Shown one piece after another: positions 1-8,357 of a stretch of DNA of 64,000 nucleotides. The stretch is from NCBI RefSeq assembly GCF_046614695.1, contig NZ_JBKKHQ010000027.1, positions 55,649-119,648 on the forward strand. Direction: 5' to 3'. This stretch comes from Pokkaliibacter sp046614695 (GTDB lineage: Bacteria; Pseudomonadota; Gammaproteobacteria; Pseudomonadales; Balneatricaceae). Position numbers and translations under genes: made by a program. Within the stretch, counting starts at the first letter, position 1, and each line of letters begins with the position of its first letter. The notes under the pieces are model-generated. The model saw only the letters and a program-made list of their open reading frames with translations. It was not told the DNA's origin and searched no databases.

Positions 1-621
1 CGTCACTACTGGAAGGTATTAGCACTACAGGTGGCGGAGGAGTTTGGCCCGCGGTTAGCGCCGCTCATTAGAAAGCTGGCGGATGAGCAACCGAACAATC
101 CGCAAACTCGTCGCTACAGCAAAGAGGAGCTGGAGGCGCTGCAGTGGCTGAAGGATGGCCCGGATGCCAGTCTGGTATTGCGAGCATTGGCAACACTGCA
201 TTTGTATGTACTCCAGTGTCGCTGTGTGGAGCTTCAATGTGAGTTTGCGGCCAGTGGCTCAGTCAACCGACGGAACACACCGGCTAAACGAAGTGCTGGC
301 GTTTTTGTCATGGTGAGCCTACTCAGCCTGATACCGATTGCCGTTATGGTGCTTGGCTTCTTTTTTCTGTTTAAGGAAAGTGTTGTGGCTACCTCGGTGG
401 CCAGCGGTGCTCTTCTGGCAGCTGGTGCTCGCAATCGGCTGAATGATGTGCGACTCACTGAGGGCGGGGCTGTGTTAATGAATCTGGCCATTGTGGCTTT
501 TCCACCGCTCTATTTTTACGTGAGGTCGATGCCATCTTCCGCGCTGCCAAACCAGCATGGGCCTTCTCCTTTCTACCCTTACAGCGACTTTTCCGATATT
601 CAGTCGATACTCCGGCTCTAA
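1..621 (+). CDS. Hypothetical membrane protein, 5' end cut by the window
   Basis: The reading frame is open from the first base of the window to the TAA at 619-621, so the gene probably starts upstream. A GTG at 31 is the first possible internal start, but no ribosome binding site precedes it. The visible part has a charged, soluble N-terminal half and then two hydrophobic stretches, about nt 300-375 and 475-525, separated by an Ala/Gly-rich segment. This suggests a membrane protein with two helices. The C-terminal tail is rich in Pro, Tyr and Ser. I do not recognise the family. It ends ten bases before the convergent LysR gene, and I see no hairpin terminator between them. Confidence 0.5.
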   Translation, partial: RHYWKVLALQVAEEFGPRLAPLIRKLADEQPNNPQTRRYSKEELEALQWLKDGPDASLVLRALATLHLYVLQCRCVELQCEFAASGSVNRRNTPAKRSAGVFVMVSLLSLIPIAVMVLGFFFLFKESVVATSVASGALLAAGARNRLNDVRLTEGGAVLMNLAIVAFPPLYFYVRSMPSSALPNQHGPSPFYPYSDFSDIQSILRL

Positions 622-631
622 ATTGCCGGGG

Positions 632-1534
632 TTACTGACCTGGCCCCAGGGTTGCCTGCAGATTCTCCTGCAGGAAGTCGATTAGTAGCCGCAGGCGTTG
701 CGGCATGGGGTCGCGTGCCGGGTAGATGGCATACACATTCACCTCATGGTGGGTGTACTCATCCAGCACCGCCTGTAAGCGACCAGCGGCAATGTCCGCG
801 GCCACATCCATGGCGGATTTCAGCACCACCCCGGCATCATCCATCGCCCATTGGCGCAGCACACCGCCATCGCTGGCGGTTCGATCACCACGCACCCGTA
901 CCGAGAAGCTTTTTTGCTGCTGACTAAAATGCCACTGGCTTTGCGGATCACCCGGGCGCTCCAGCACCAGACAATTATGCTGCATCAGCTCTGTGGGATG
1001 CGCGGGCACGCCATGCTGCTGCCAGTAACGAGGTGATGCGCAGACCAAACGCCGGGTACTGATCAGGCGTTTACACAGAAAACGCGAGTCTGTCAGCGGG
1101 CCGGTGCGAAGAGCCAGATCAAACTGATCCTCAACCAAATCGGCGACACCATCACTGAGAACAAGCTCAATACGCACTTCAGGATGTTGCTTCAGAAAAG
1201 CATCAATCAACCCCGGTAAGCGCGTGCGACCAAAGTCATTGGTCGAGGTAATCCGCAGGTTGCCGCGCACATTGCCCGCCTGTGACAGACGCTCCAGCGC
1301 GCGATCGTAATCTTCCAGCAGGCGTAAACAGTCGGCCAGAAACTGATCACCCTCGGGCGTGAGGGACAAACGCCGGGTAGTACGAATCATCAGGTTGGTG
1401 CCGACTTCGGCTTCCAGTTGTTGCAGTGCCTGCGTAATGGCCGAAGGCGCCACCCCACGCTGGCGGGCGACATTGGCAAGGCTCCCGTAACGCTGGATAT
1501 CAACAAATACCTGTATCAGGCCTAAACGATCCAT
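632..1534 (-). CDS. LysR-family transcriptional regulator
   Basis: The 300-residue length is standard for LysR regulators. Residues 1-60 form the winged helix-turn-helix, including the typical SAITQALQQLEAEVG recognition region and the following TRRLSLTPEG wing. Residues 90-295 fit the periplasmic-binding-protein-like effector domain. The gene is divergent from an SDR-type oxidoreductase that starts 149 bases away, the classic layout in which a LysR protein controls its neighbour. An inverted repeat with LysR-type spacing lies in the shared intergenic region. The product looks closest to the CrgA/AaeR-like group of LysR proteins, but the ligand cannot be read from the sequence. Regulation of the SDR gene is inferred from the layout only. 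Confidence 0.9.
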   Translation of the reverse strand: MDRLGLIQVFVDIQRYGSLANVARQRGVAPSAITQALQQLEAEVGTNLMIRTTRRLSLTPEGDQFLADCLRLLEDYDRALERLSQAGNVRGNLRITSTNDFGRTRLPGLIDAFLKQHPEVRIELVLSDGVADLVEDQFDLALRTGPLTDSRFLCKRLISTRRLVCASPRYWQQHGVPAHPTELMQHNCLVLERPGDPQSQWHFSQQQKSFSVRVRGDRTASDGGVLRQWAMDDAGVVLKSAMDVAADIAAGRLQAVLDEYTHHEVNVYAIYPARDPMPQRLRLLIDFLQENLQATLGPGQ

Positions 1535-1567
1535 ACGAGGTTCCCGTGCTGACTCTTCTCGAATCCT

Positions 1568-1582
1568 TGAATAATCAATTCA
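1568..1582. promoter_or_regulatory. Candidate LysR operator between divergent genes
   Basis: TGAAT-N5-ATTCA is a perfect inverted repeat inside a T-N11-A frame, the usual LysR target shape. A related TGAATTATT sequence recurs near 1631. It sits between the divergent LysR and SDR genes. Assignment as an operator is inference from position and symmetry. Confidence 0.4.
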
Positions 1583-1682
1583 GATTTTACTGATTTATAA
1601 GGTCTCATCTTAACGATAGGTTTTCCAACACTGAATTATTGCCTGCTTCACGCAGGATACGGACGTACTAAGGGAGATCATC

Positions 1683-2723
1683 ATGGAGTTTCTTATCGCC
1701 GGTGCCAGTGGGGTCAGCGGTCGCGGTGCCACCGAAGTGCTGGAACGCGCAGGCGTGAAGGTCATCACCTTGTCCCGCTCTGCCAGCGGCCCGGGTAAAG
1801 GCCCTCATGTGCAGGCGGATTTACTAAAGCCTGAGACGCTGCTTGAGCAAAAAGCCGCACTGAAAAATGTGACCCACGTCTTCTATGCCGCACTCAAGCC
1901 CGTGGATGACCCCGCCGAGGAGGCGCGGGTTAACGGCGAGATGATGGAAAACCTGATGACCTCTCTGAAGACAATAGGTGCGCCTGTCGAGCAGCTGATC
2001 TTTCTGCAGGGCGGCAAAGTCTATGGTGCCCATTTAGGCGTGTATAAAACCCCCGCGCGCGAAGACGACACCCGACACTTTCCACCGAACCTCTACTTTA
2101 CTCAGGAGGATTACGCTCGCACCTTGCCGGAGCAGGGTATCCGCTGGACGGCATTGCGCCCGGATATCATCATCGGTCACTCATTGGGGTCGGCCATGAA
2201 CCTGGGTAACCTGATCGGCGTCTACGGCTCTCTCTGTCAGGAAATGGGCGTTGCCATGCAATTTCCCGGTTCGGACGCCGCCTATAACGCGCTGGTAAAT
2301 ATCTGCGATGCGCAGGTACTGGGCGAAGCCGTATTGTGGGCGGCCCAAGAGCAGAAGGAAGGGCCGTTTAATATCACCAACGGTGACCAGTTCCGCTGGC
2401 GCCACGTGTGGCCGAAACTGGCGGAGTGGTTTGATGTTGAAGTGGGCGAGCCACAGCCCATCAGCCTGCAAAACCGGGTAAATGAAGCCTGTGCCGAGCG
2501 CTGGAATGCGCTGGCGCAAAAGCATGGCCTGAAAGAAAGTAATGTTGATCAGATTGCACTGGGCAGCTTCGGCGACTTTATTTTCCACGTTGAGCGCGAT
2601 GCCGTTTTTGATGTCACCAAAGCACGTATTGCAGGCTTTAACGCCATGAAAGTACGCTCGGATGAGTGCCTGTTAAATCACCTTGGCGCTATGCAGGAGC
2701 GGGAATTAATTCCGGGGCGTTGA
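1683..2723 (+). CDS. NAD(P)-dependent SDR, PRISE (5-beta-reductase/iridoid synthase-like) family
   Basis: This 346-residue protein begins with a Rossmann dinucleotide motif (GASGVSGRG, residues 7-15). Further on it has GGKVYG (catalytic Lys region), NLYFTQED (matching the NFYYxxED catalytic Tyr motif of PRISE enzymes) and LRPDIIIGHSLG. The C-terminal part carries the family's GPFNITNGDQFRWRHVWP segment. PRISE enzymes reduce activated enones such as progesterone or 8-oxogeranial. Bacterial members have poorly known substrates, so only the reaction type is proposed. The start is chosen because AAGGGAGA lies about seven bases upstream. The gene is probably controlled by the divergent LysR protein. 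Confidence 0.8.
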   Translation: MEFLIAGASGVSGRGATEVLERAGVKVITLSRSASGPGKGPHVQADLLKPETLLEQKAALKNVTHVFYAALKPVDDPAEEARVNGEMMENLMTSLKTIGAPVEQLIFLQGGKVYGAHLGVYKTPAREDDTRHFPPNLYFTQEDYARTLPEQGIRWTALRPDIIIGHSLGSAMNLGNLIGVYGSLCQEMGVAMQFPGSDAAYNALVNICDAQVLGEAVLWAAQEQKEGPFNITNGDQFRWRHVWPKLAEWFDVEVGEPQPISLQNRVNEACAERWNALAQKHGLKESNVDQIALGSFGDFIFHVERDAVFDVTKARIAGFNAMKVRSDECLLNHLGAMQERELIPGR

Positions 2724-2897
2724 GAACTCAGTGAGAAGTGCACCTGAGCTGGGAGGTTCGGGTGCATTGGATTTCGCTATAGCACAAAGCTCAATAGTCT
2801 CCTTCACGGCGTAAGGGTTTTAGGTACTGCAATTGTGCTCCCATCTTTCGTAAATCGTTGAATACAGCCTTTCTTCTATCGATGTCACTCAGACACT

Positions 2898-2925
2898 GGA
2901 ACCGACGCTCCCCGCAGGCTACTTA
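2898..2925 (+). promoter_or_regulatory. Near-consensus hrp box (HrpL-type ECF sigma promoter)
   Basis: GGAACC at 2898-2903 is followed by 15 bases and then CTACTTA at 2919-2925. The published hrp box is GGAACC-N15/16-CCAC-NN-A, so the only mismatch is C to T at the second base of the downstream element. The element ends 34 bases before the ATG of a HrpK/HrpF-like gene, a normal promoter distance. The match is seen directly; recognition by a HrpL sigma factor is inference. Confidence 0.6.
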
Positions 2926-2959
2926 ATGTCAAAGTCCGTTAATCATCGGAAGAGACATC

Positions 2960-4780
2960 ATGCAGGTATCAAACTTTAGCGGTGGAAATCAGCCCCCGAT
3001 TGGCGGGGACAAACAGCTTGAGGAAGGGCTGAAGTTGCCTTTGCTGGGCGCTCAGAAAACCGTTGTGCAAAAGGACGGGATCACCTGGGGCTCGGCTAAC
3101 TCCAGTGAAAAGAACCCGCCTGCCGAAGCGACGCTGGAATCTGGCGATGCCTCGGAGCTGTTACAAGCGCTCTTTGGTGGCATTAAGTCATTGATGGCTC
3201 GCCGTGAAGGTCAGCAGGCTGATGGCACCATGCCTCAGTCCTCTACCCAGCAGCTGCCTGTTAATAAGACGGTAAGCACGCTTCCGCAAACGACGGGTCA
3301 GGAGTCACTGGTGCCAGTGAACCGTCAGACCGATACCGGAACGACGCAGGGTGATACTCAGGCTGCCGCTACTGAGGGTGATACTTCTGCCGCCGCCAAT
3401 GGCGAAGATGCGCCGATGTCTTTCGAGGAGATCGTGACGACTCTGGGCCGTCATGAAGACCTGCTGAAGAAACCTAAGGACTTCAAAGGTCTGCAAGAGC
3501 TGGCCAATGATCCTGATACCCCTTCTGATGCCAAGAAAGCCCTGGAAGCGCTCACCAAAGACGGTGAAGACGGCGCGATGTACCAGGCTTTTGATGCGGC
3601 TAAAACCGGTAAAACCGATGGCAAGATCAGCTCCAAGGACATTCGTGAGCTGCAAAAGCTGCCACAGGTGGCTGCCTATGCTGACTTCAAGGCTGAGACT
3701 TACACCCACGATTATGTGCCTTCCGATGCGAAGCCAGGTTCCGCTCCTCGTGAGATGACCACGAACGATGCCATGCGTGAGTTGTTCCAGTACTCGGAAA
3801 GCCTGCCGGGTAAAAACATTGATCTTGAGACCATGCAGAAGATCGCTGATGGCACGCAGGATATGGGCAAGTGCCCACCCCAGGTGGCAGCAGCTGCCAA
3901 GTTCTTCACTGATCACCCGGATCAGTGGCAGATCCTGACCAAGGATGACGGTGGCAAGGTGAGTCGTGATCGTCTCTGTGATCTGGCTGCACAAAATGTC
4001 AACCTGTCGCCTCAGGAAAGCAAGGCCATTGACACCTTGCAGAACAACAAAGACATCTTCTTCAAAGGCGGTAGTCTCAACACCGACAAGCTGACGAAGA
4101 TCGCTAACGATGAAAGCAATAGCCAGGATGTGCGCGATGCTGCCAACCTGCTGGCGCAGCCTCACTCCATGCTGTTCTCCATGCTGGATAATGGTAAGCA
4201 TGGCGCAGGCGGTAACTTCTTCAACAAGGCGAATGACAAGAAAATCAGTGAAGGCGACCTCAGTGCCTTTGTGAAGAAAGGTACTAATCAGGTAGCTCAG
4301 GAGCCTATTCTGTCTGGCGCACCGACCAACAAGCTGGAAGCGGATGCCATTAATGACATGAACGTCGGCCAGGAAACCCAGCCCGACGAGAAGAAAGAGA
4401 AAGGTGGCGGCATCTTCAAACTGCTTGAAGCCCTGAGCTGGGTAGGTACTGCAGTTGCTTCTGTCTTCACCGGCGGTGCCGCTGGCGCGCTGATGACGGC
4501 AGGTCGAGTTATCGGCCAGACAGTCGCTAAAGTGGTAGCGAAAGAAGTCGGTAAAGAAGTGCTTGAGCAGGGTGCCAAAGGCATTGCCAAGGAAGCCGGT
4601 AAGGATATTGCCAAAGAAGTGGGTAAAGATGCTGCGAAAGACATTGCCACCGGCACTGTTAAGAATGCGGCTAAAGACATCACCAAGGATTACGGCAAGG
4701 ACTACACCCAGGATCAGATTGCTCGCATTGAGGGCGATGATACCGGTATTGATGCACCACGCGTTTGGGCGCAGACCTGA
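2960..4780 (+). CDS. HrpK/HrpF/NolX-like type III secretion translocon-type protein
   Basis: This is a 606-residue protein with no signal peptide. Residues 1-150 are polar and rich in Gln, Thr, Gly and Ser, like type III secretion signals. Residues 152-430 hold a repeated helical pattern with DGKIS/GGKVSRD/KKISEGD turns, resembling the repeats of HrpK (Pseudomonas syringae) and HrpF/NolX (Xanthomonas, Rhizobium). A hydrophobic segment lies around residues 490-520. An amphipathic Lys/Glu-rich tail of KEVGK/KEAGK repeats follows. HrpF-type proteins are thought to insert into host membranes as part of the translocon. The start has GGAAGAG five bases upstream, and an hrp-box-like promoter precedes it. 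No secretion apparatus or chaperone is encoded nearby, so it is an orphan in this window. Family assignment is from remembered motifs and needs a search. Confidence 0.6.
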   Translation: MQVSNFSGGNQPPIGGDKQLEEGLKLPLLGAQKTVVQKDGITWGSANSSEKNPPAEATLESGDASELLQALFGGIKSLMARREGQQADGTMPQSSTQQLPVNKTVSTLPQTTGQESLVPVNRQTDTGTTQGDTQAAATEGDTSAAANGEDAPMSFEEIVTTLGRHEDLLKKPKDFKGLQELANDPDTPSDAKKALEALTKDGEDGAMYQAFDAAKTGKTDGKISSKDIRELQKLPQVAAYADFKAETYTHDYVPSDAKPGSAPREMTTNDAMRELFQYSESLPGKNIDLETMQKIADGTQDMGKCPPQVAAAAKFFTDHPDQWQILTKDDGGKVSRDRLCDLAAQNVNLSPQESKAIDTLQNNKDIFFKGGSLNTDKLTKIANDESNSQDVRDAANLLAQPHSMLFSMLDNGKHGAGGNFFNKANDKKISEGDLSAFVKKGTNQVAQEPILSGAPTNKLEADAINDMNVGQETQPDEKKEKGGGIFKLLEALSWVGTAVASVFTGGAAGALMTAGRVIGQTVAKVVAKEVGKEVLEQGAKGIAKEAGKDIAKEVGKDAAKDIATGTVKNAAKDITKDYGKDYTQDQIARIEGDDTGIDAPRVWAQT

Positions 4781-4883
4781 TCTGGCGGAACCTTCACGCT
4801 GTGTACAGGCTATGTCGTTGATCTGAGAGGAGTTTGAGCGGGGACGATAATGTCATCCTGCTCATATTCCCGGTTCAGGAATA

Positions 4884-4911
4884 AAAAAACCCCGATTTAT
4901 CGGGGTTTTTT
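4884..4911. terminator. Bidirectional intrinsic terminator
   Basis: ACCCCGAT-TT-ATCGGGGT forms a perfect 8-bp stem, flanked by an A run on the left and a T run on the right. It therefore works for both the HrpK-like gene and the convergent cyd operon. Confidence 0.9.
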
Positions 4912-4931
4912 GCTGTCAGGGGAGGGCTGAA

Positions 4932-5039
4932 TTAGTCCTCAAGATCCTGTCCGGTAGGGTGTGCTTCCAGCCACAGGGCATTGATGATGCCGAAGCTTGA
5001 AGCCAGCAACACGCCGAGTATCCAGGCAAAGTACCACAT
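4932..5039 (-). CDS. cydX: Cytochrome bd oxidase small subunit CydX
   Basis: This 35-residue single-pass membrane peptide begins MWYFAWILG, the hallmark N-terminus of CydX, followed by a hydrophobic helix and an acidic tail. CydX binds the CydA-CydB core and stabilises its haem groups. It lies 17 bases after cydB on the same strand, with AAGGAG seven to eight bases before the ATG. It is the last gene of the operon and is followed by the shared terminator. The open frame extends further upstream to 5216 over cydB, but that extension is antisense-like noise. The assigned start matches the family. Confidence 0.93.
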   Translation of the reverse strand: MWYFAWILGVLLASSFGIINALWLEAHPTGQDLED

Positions 5040-5056
5040 AGTGTTTCTCCTTCCGC

Positions 5057-6184
5057 TTAGTAGCGAGTGGTGCTGTAAGTTTGGATTTCCTGCACGGTGA
5101 CGGTGCCCCACATTTTCCAGTAGCACCACAGGGTGTAGCAGAGAATCAGGGGAACGAAGATCACCGCCGCCACCAGCATGATGCCGAGGGTTTTCTGGCT
5201 GGAGGTCGCATCCCACATGGTCAGGCTGTGACTAGGGTCAATGCTGGACGGCATGATGAAGGGGAACAGTGCCAGGCCGACCGTCAGGAGTACGCCGGTG
5301 ATCGCCAGTGAGCTACCCAGAAAACCGATCCAGCGACCACGGGCACTGGCGACAACCGCCAGAATCAGGCCGACATAGGCCACCACAGGTGCAATCCAGG
5401 CAGTGGGGTTGGCTTTGTAGAAGTCCTGCCAGCCAAGATTGCTCATGGCCACGGTTTTCATCAGCGGGTTACCGGCCACTGTGTCGCTGGTGAGGCTCAT
5501 GCCCATGATGCCCTGAGTCAGCCAGAGGCCTGCCAGAGTGAAGGCAACCAGTACAACGATGGCCAGAATGCGCTGCAGTTTGCGAACGCGGGCCAGCACA
5601 TCACCTTCAGTACGCATCACCAGCCAGGTGGCGCCGTGCAAAGTCAGCATGCACAGGCTGATCACACCGCAAAGCAGGGCGAAGGGGTTCAGCAGTGCCC
5701 AGAAGCTGCCGGTGTAGGTAGCGCGCATGAACTCATCAAAGTCGAAAGGCACGCCCTGCAGCAGGTTGCCGAAGGCCACGCCGAACACCAGTGCAGGCAC
5801 CAGTCCACCGATGAACAGACCCCAGTCCCACATGGCACGCCATTGTGGGTTGGTCAGTTTGGAGCGGTAATCAAAGCCGACGGGGCGCAGAAACAGGGCG
5901 AACAGCACCAGTAACATGGCCCAGTAGAAGCCTGAAAAGGCGGTGGCATACACCGGCGGCCATGCGGCGAACAGCGCACCACCGGCAGTGATCAGCCAGA
6001 CCTGGTTGCCATCCCAGTGAGGCCCAAGAGTGTTGATGACCACACGACGCTCGCCGTCATTTTTGGCCACCCAGGGCAGCAGGATGGCGGTGCCCATGTC
6101 AAAACCATCGGTGAGGGCGAAGCCGATCAGAAGAACGGCAATCAGCACCCACCAGATCACTTGCAGTACGGAATAGTCGAGCAT
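5057..6184 (-). CDS. cydB: Cytochrome bd ubiquinol oxidase subunit II
   Basis: A 375-residue polytopic membrane protein with the N-terminal signature LQVIWWVLIAVLLIGFALTDGFDMG and about eight further hydrophobic helices. With CydA it forms the quinol oxidase that reduces oxygen to water at high affinity without pumping protons. Length and motifs match E. coli CydB. It starts 11 bases after the cydA stop with AAGGAGAG as binding site, and is followed by cydX. The order cydP-cydA-cydB-cydX marks one transcription unit. Confidence 0.97.
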   Translation of the reverse strand: MLDYSVLQVIWWVLIAVLLIGFALTDGFDMGTAILLPWVAKNDGERRVVINTLGPHWDGNQVWLITAGGALFAAWPPVYATAFSGFYWAMLLVLFALFLRPVGFDYRSKLTNPQWRAMWDWGLFIGGLVPALVFGVAFGNLLQGVPFDFDEFMRATYTGSFWALLNPFALLCGVISLCMLTLHGATWLVMRTEGDVLARVRKLQRILAIVVLVAFTLAGLWLTQGIMGMSLTSDTVAGNPLMKTVAMSNLGWQDFYKANPTAWIAPVVAYVGLILAVVASARGRWIGFLGSSLAITGVLLTVGLALFPFIMPSSIDPSHSLTMWDATSSQKTLGIMLVAAVIFVPLILCYTLWCYWKMWGTVTVQEIQTYSTTRY

Positions 6185-6195
6185 GATCTCTCTCC

Positions 6196-7761
6196 TTAAC
6201 CTTGTGCCGCTGCAGATTTTTCGAAGTGGTAGCGGCCGGTGTGCAGGCTGCTTGGACCTTTCTTGGCAAAGCGGATCATCAGGTACATCTCGGCGATCAG
6301 CAGCAGAGTGTAGAAGGCGATCAGCGCGGTCAGACTGCCGATAACATCACCAGCGGTCAGGCTGGAAGCGGCCAGATGGGTGGGCAGAATCTCACCAATC
6401 GCCCAGGGCTGACGGCCATACTCGGCCACGATCCAGCCTGTCTCGGCGGCAATCCAGGGCAGAGGCAGACTGAACACGGCTGCTTTCAGCAACCAGGTTT
6501 TCTGGGTTTCCACACGCTTGGCGACGGCCCAGAAGCTGGCGATAAAGAGCAGCAGCATCAGCACGCCACAGCCAACCATGATGCGGAAGCTGAAGAACAT
6601 GGGCGCCACTTTGGGGATGGAGTCGATCACCGCCTGCTTGATATCAGCTTCGGTCGCATCCACCACATCAGGAGCGTAGCGTTTCAGCAGCAGGCCGTAA
6701 CCCAGATCCTGTTTAACCTCATTGAAGGCCGCTTTAGTGGCATCAGACTTATCGCCACCGCGCAGTTGTTGCAGCAGTGCGTAGGCTTTCATGCCGTTGC
6801 GAATGCGGGCTTCATGCTCGACACGCAGCTCTTTGATGCCCTGAACTTCTTCATCCAGCGAGCGGGTCGCGATCAGGCCAAGTACATAGGGGATCTCGAT
6901 GGCGTAGTCGGTGTGCATGGTTTCTTCGTTAGGCAGACCGATCAGGGTGAAGGGCGCGGGCGCTTCCTCGGTATGCCATGCCGCTTCGATCGCTGCCAGT
7001 TTGGCTTTCTGTACATCACCGACTTCATAGCCGGACTCATCACCCAGCACGATGACAGACAGGGTTGCGGCCAGACCAAAGGCCGAGGCAATCGCGAAGG
7101 AGCGACGTGCGAAGGGCAGGTCACGTTTCTTCAGCAGATACCAGGCGCTGATGGACAACACGAAGATAGAGCCAGTCACGTAGCCAGCGGCCACGGTGTG
7201 AACGAATTTCACCTGAGCGACCGGGTTGAAGATCAGAGAAGCGAAGCTTTCCATCTCCATGCGCATGGTCTCAAAGTTGAATTCGGCACCGACCGGGTTC
7301 TGCATCCAGCCGTTGGCGATCAGGATCCAGAGGGCGGACATGTTCGAGCCAATGGCGACCAGCCAGGTACACATCAAATGCTGACGACGGCTCAGGCGCT
7401 CCCATCCGAAGAAGAACAATCCCACGAAGGTGGATTCGAGGAAGAATGCCATCAGGCCTTCAATGGCCAGCGGCGCCCCGAAAATGTCACCGACATAGTG
7501 AGAGTAGTACGACCAGTTGGTACCAAACTGGAATTCCATGGTGAGACCGGTGGTCACACCCAGGGCGAAGTTAATACCGAAGAGTTTGCCCCAGAACTGC
7601 ACCATATCCTTGTAGACCTGTTTGCCGGTCATCACGTAGACCGACTCCATAATCGCCAGCAGGAAGGACAATCCCAGAGTGAGAGGAACAAACAAAAAGT
7701 GATATAGCGCCGTCATGGCGAATTGTAGCCGCGACAAGTCAACGACTGAGTCACTGATCAT
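6196..7761 (-). CDS. cydA: Cytochrome bd ubiquinol oxidase subunit I
   Basis: This 521-residue membrane protein carries the haem ligand region (ALYHFLFVPLTLG, His21) and the GRQPWAIGE signature near the C-terminal half. Its size matches the long Q-loop class of E. coli CydA (522 residues). It oxidises ubiquinol at the periplasmic Q-loop and holds haems b558, b595 and d. The ATG at 7761 is chosen because GAGGAG precedes it and because it gives the standard N-terminus; the open frame runs further to 7899 without family support. The start overlaps the end of cydP by 11 bases, which suggests translational coupling. Confidence 0.97.
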   Translation of the reverse strand: MISDSVVDLSRLQFAMTALYHFLFVPLTLGLSFLLAIMESVYVMTGKQVYKDMVQFWGKLFGINFALGVTTGLTMEFQFGTNWSYYSHYVGDIFGAPLAIEGLMAFFLESTFVGLFFFGWERLSRRQHLMCTWLVAIGSNMSALWILIANGWMQNPVGAEFNFETMRMEMESFASLIFNPVAQVKFVHTVAAGYVTGSIFVLSISAWYLLKKRDLPFARRSFAIASAFGLAATLSVIVLGDESGYEVGDVQKAKLAAIEAAWHTEEAPAPFTLIGLPNEETMHTDYAIEIPYVLGLIATRSLDEEVQGIKELRVEHEARIRNGMKAYALLQQLRGGDKSDATKAAFNEVKQDLGYGLLLKRYAPDVVDATEADIKQAVIDSIPKVAPMFFSFRIMVGCGVLMLLLFIASFWAVAKRVETQKTWLLKAAVFSLPLPWIAAETGWIVAEYGRQPWAIGEILPTHLAASSLTAGDVIGSLTALIAFYTLLLIAEMYLMIRFAKKGPSSLHTGRYHFEKSAAAQG

Positions 7762-8056
7762 GGCTGGACTCCTCAACAGGATGGGTAATAAGGGGTGGAA
7801 CGGATGGGGCCTTGCCTGCTGAAGCGATGCCATCAGCGGGCGCAGTCCCGTAAACGTGTTGGGCAAAGGTCGAAGGCGTGGCTGGCCGCATGGGAACATC
7901 GAAATATTCCATCTTGATGTAGGTCAGAATCACGCTTTTGATCGCCAGCACCACCAGTAGGTGGCGGGTCATGTGGTGGCGTAGCCAGAAGGCTTTGAAC
8001 CTTTGCCAGCGGGAAGCGCCCGGCGGGGCTCCTCGCTGCAAAACCTGAGATGTCAT
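7751..8056 (-). CDS. cydP: Cytochrome oxidase putative small subunit CydP
   Basis: A 101-residue protein with a basic N-terminus, one hydrophobic helix (LLVVLAIKSVILTYIKMEYF, about residues 33-52) and a soluble Pro/Ala-rich tail. This arrangement and the position directly before cydA match CydP, a small protein often encoded with bd oxidases in Pseudomonas relatives. Its role in the oxidase is not well defined. The ATG at 8056 has CAGGAG seven bases upstream. A longer frame starting at 8116 has no binding site. It is the first gene of the cyd operon. Confidence 0.75.
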   Translation of the reverse strand: MTSQVLQRGAPPGASRWQRFKAFWLRHHMTRHLLVVLAIKSVILTYIKMEYFDVPMRPATPSTFAQHVYGTAPADGIASAGKAPSVPPLITHPVEESSHDQ

Positions 8057-8196
8057 AGGGCGGCTCCTGTGTACCCGATGAAGCCTTTCTGTCGCGAACA
8101 GCCGGAAAATGCGCATTTAAAGCCGGTTCAGGGCAGGAAGGTTCCAACATCTATATTAGATTTTGCTGATTTTGCGCCTGTCACGGCTTTGCCGCC

Positions 8197-8210
8197 TTGA
8201 CGGAGGTCAA
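8197..8210. promoter_or_regulatory. Candidate ANR/FNR box upstream of cyd operon
   Basis: TTGAC-N4-GTCAA is a perfect palindrome that fits the FNR/ANR pattern TTGAY-N4-RTCAA. It lies about 140 bases before cydP and about 150 bases before the divergent AIM24-like gene. Control of bd oxidase genes by FNR/ANR is established in relatives; the link here is inferred. Confidence 0.55.
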
Positions 8211-8357
8211 TTTCTGGAGCGTTGTTGAAATAAAGGTGACAAAGTCTTTCAAACACCGAACCGCAGAAAGGTTGTGGGGTAATCTTGCGGACAACAGCAA
8301 ATTTGCCTGCACAGGCCAGACTCTGGATGGCAGGCGAGATGAGGGAAGGATGACAGC

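Noticed and set aside
3305..4201. A 298-codon leftward open frame opposite the HrpK-like gene
   Set aside because: Antisense to a coding gene with its own start, promoter and protein pattern; no ribosome binding site and no recognisable domain.
6202..7707. A 501-codon rightward open frame opposite cydA
   Set aside because: It lies wholly antisense to a clear cydA gene, is rich in Gly, His and Gln as expected from the complement of a membrane protein gene, and has no family motif.
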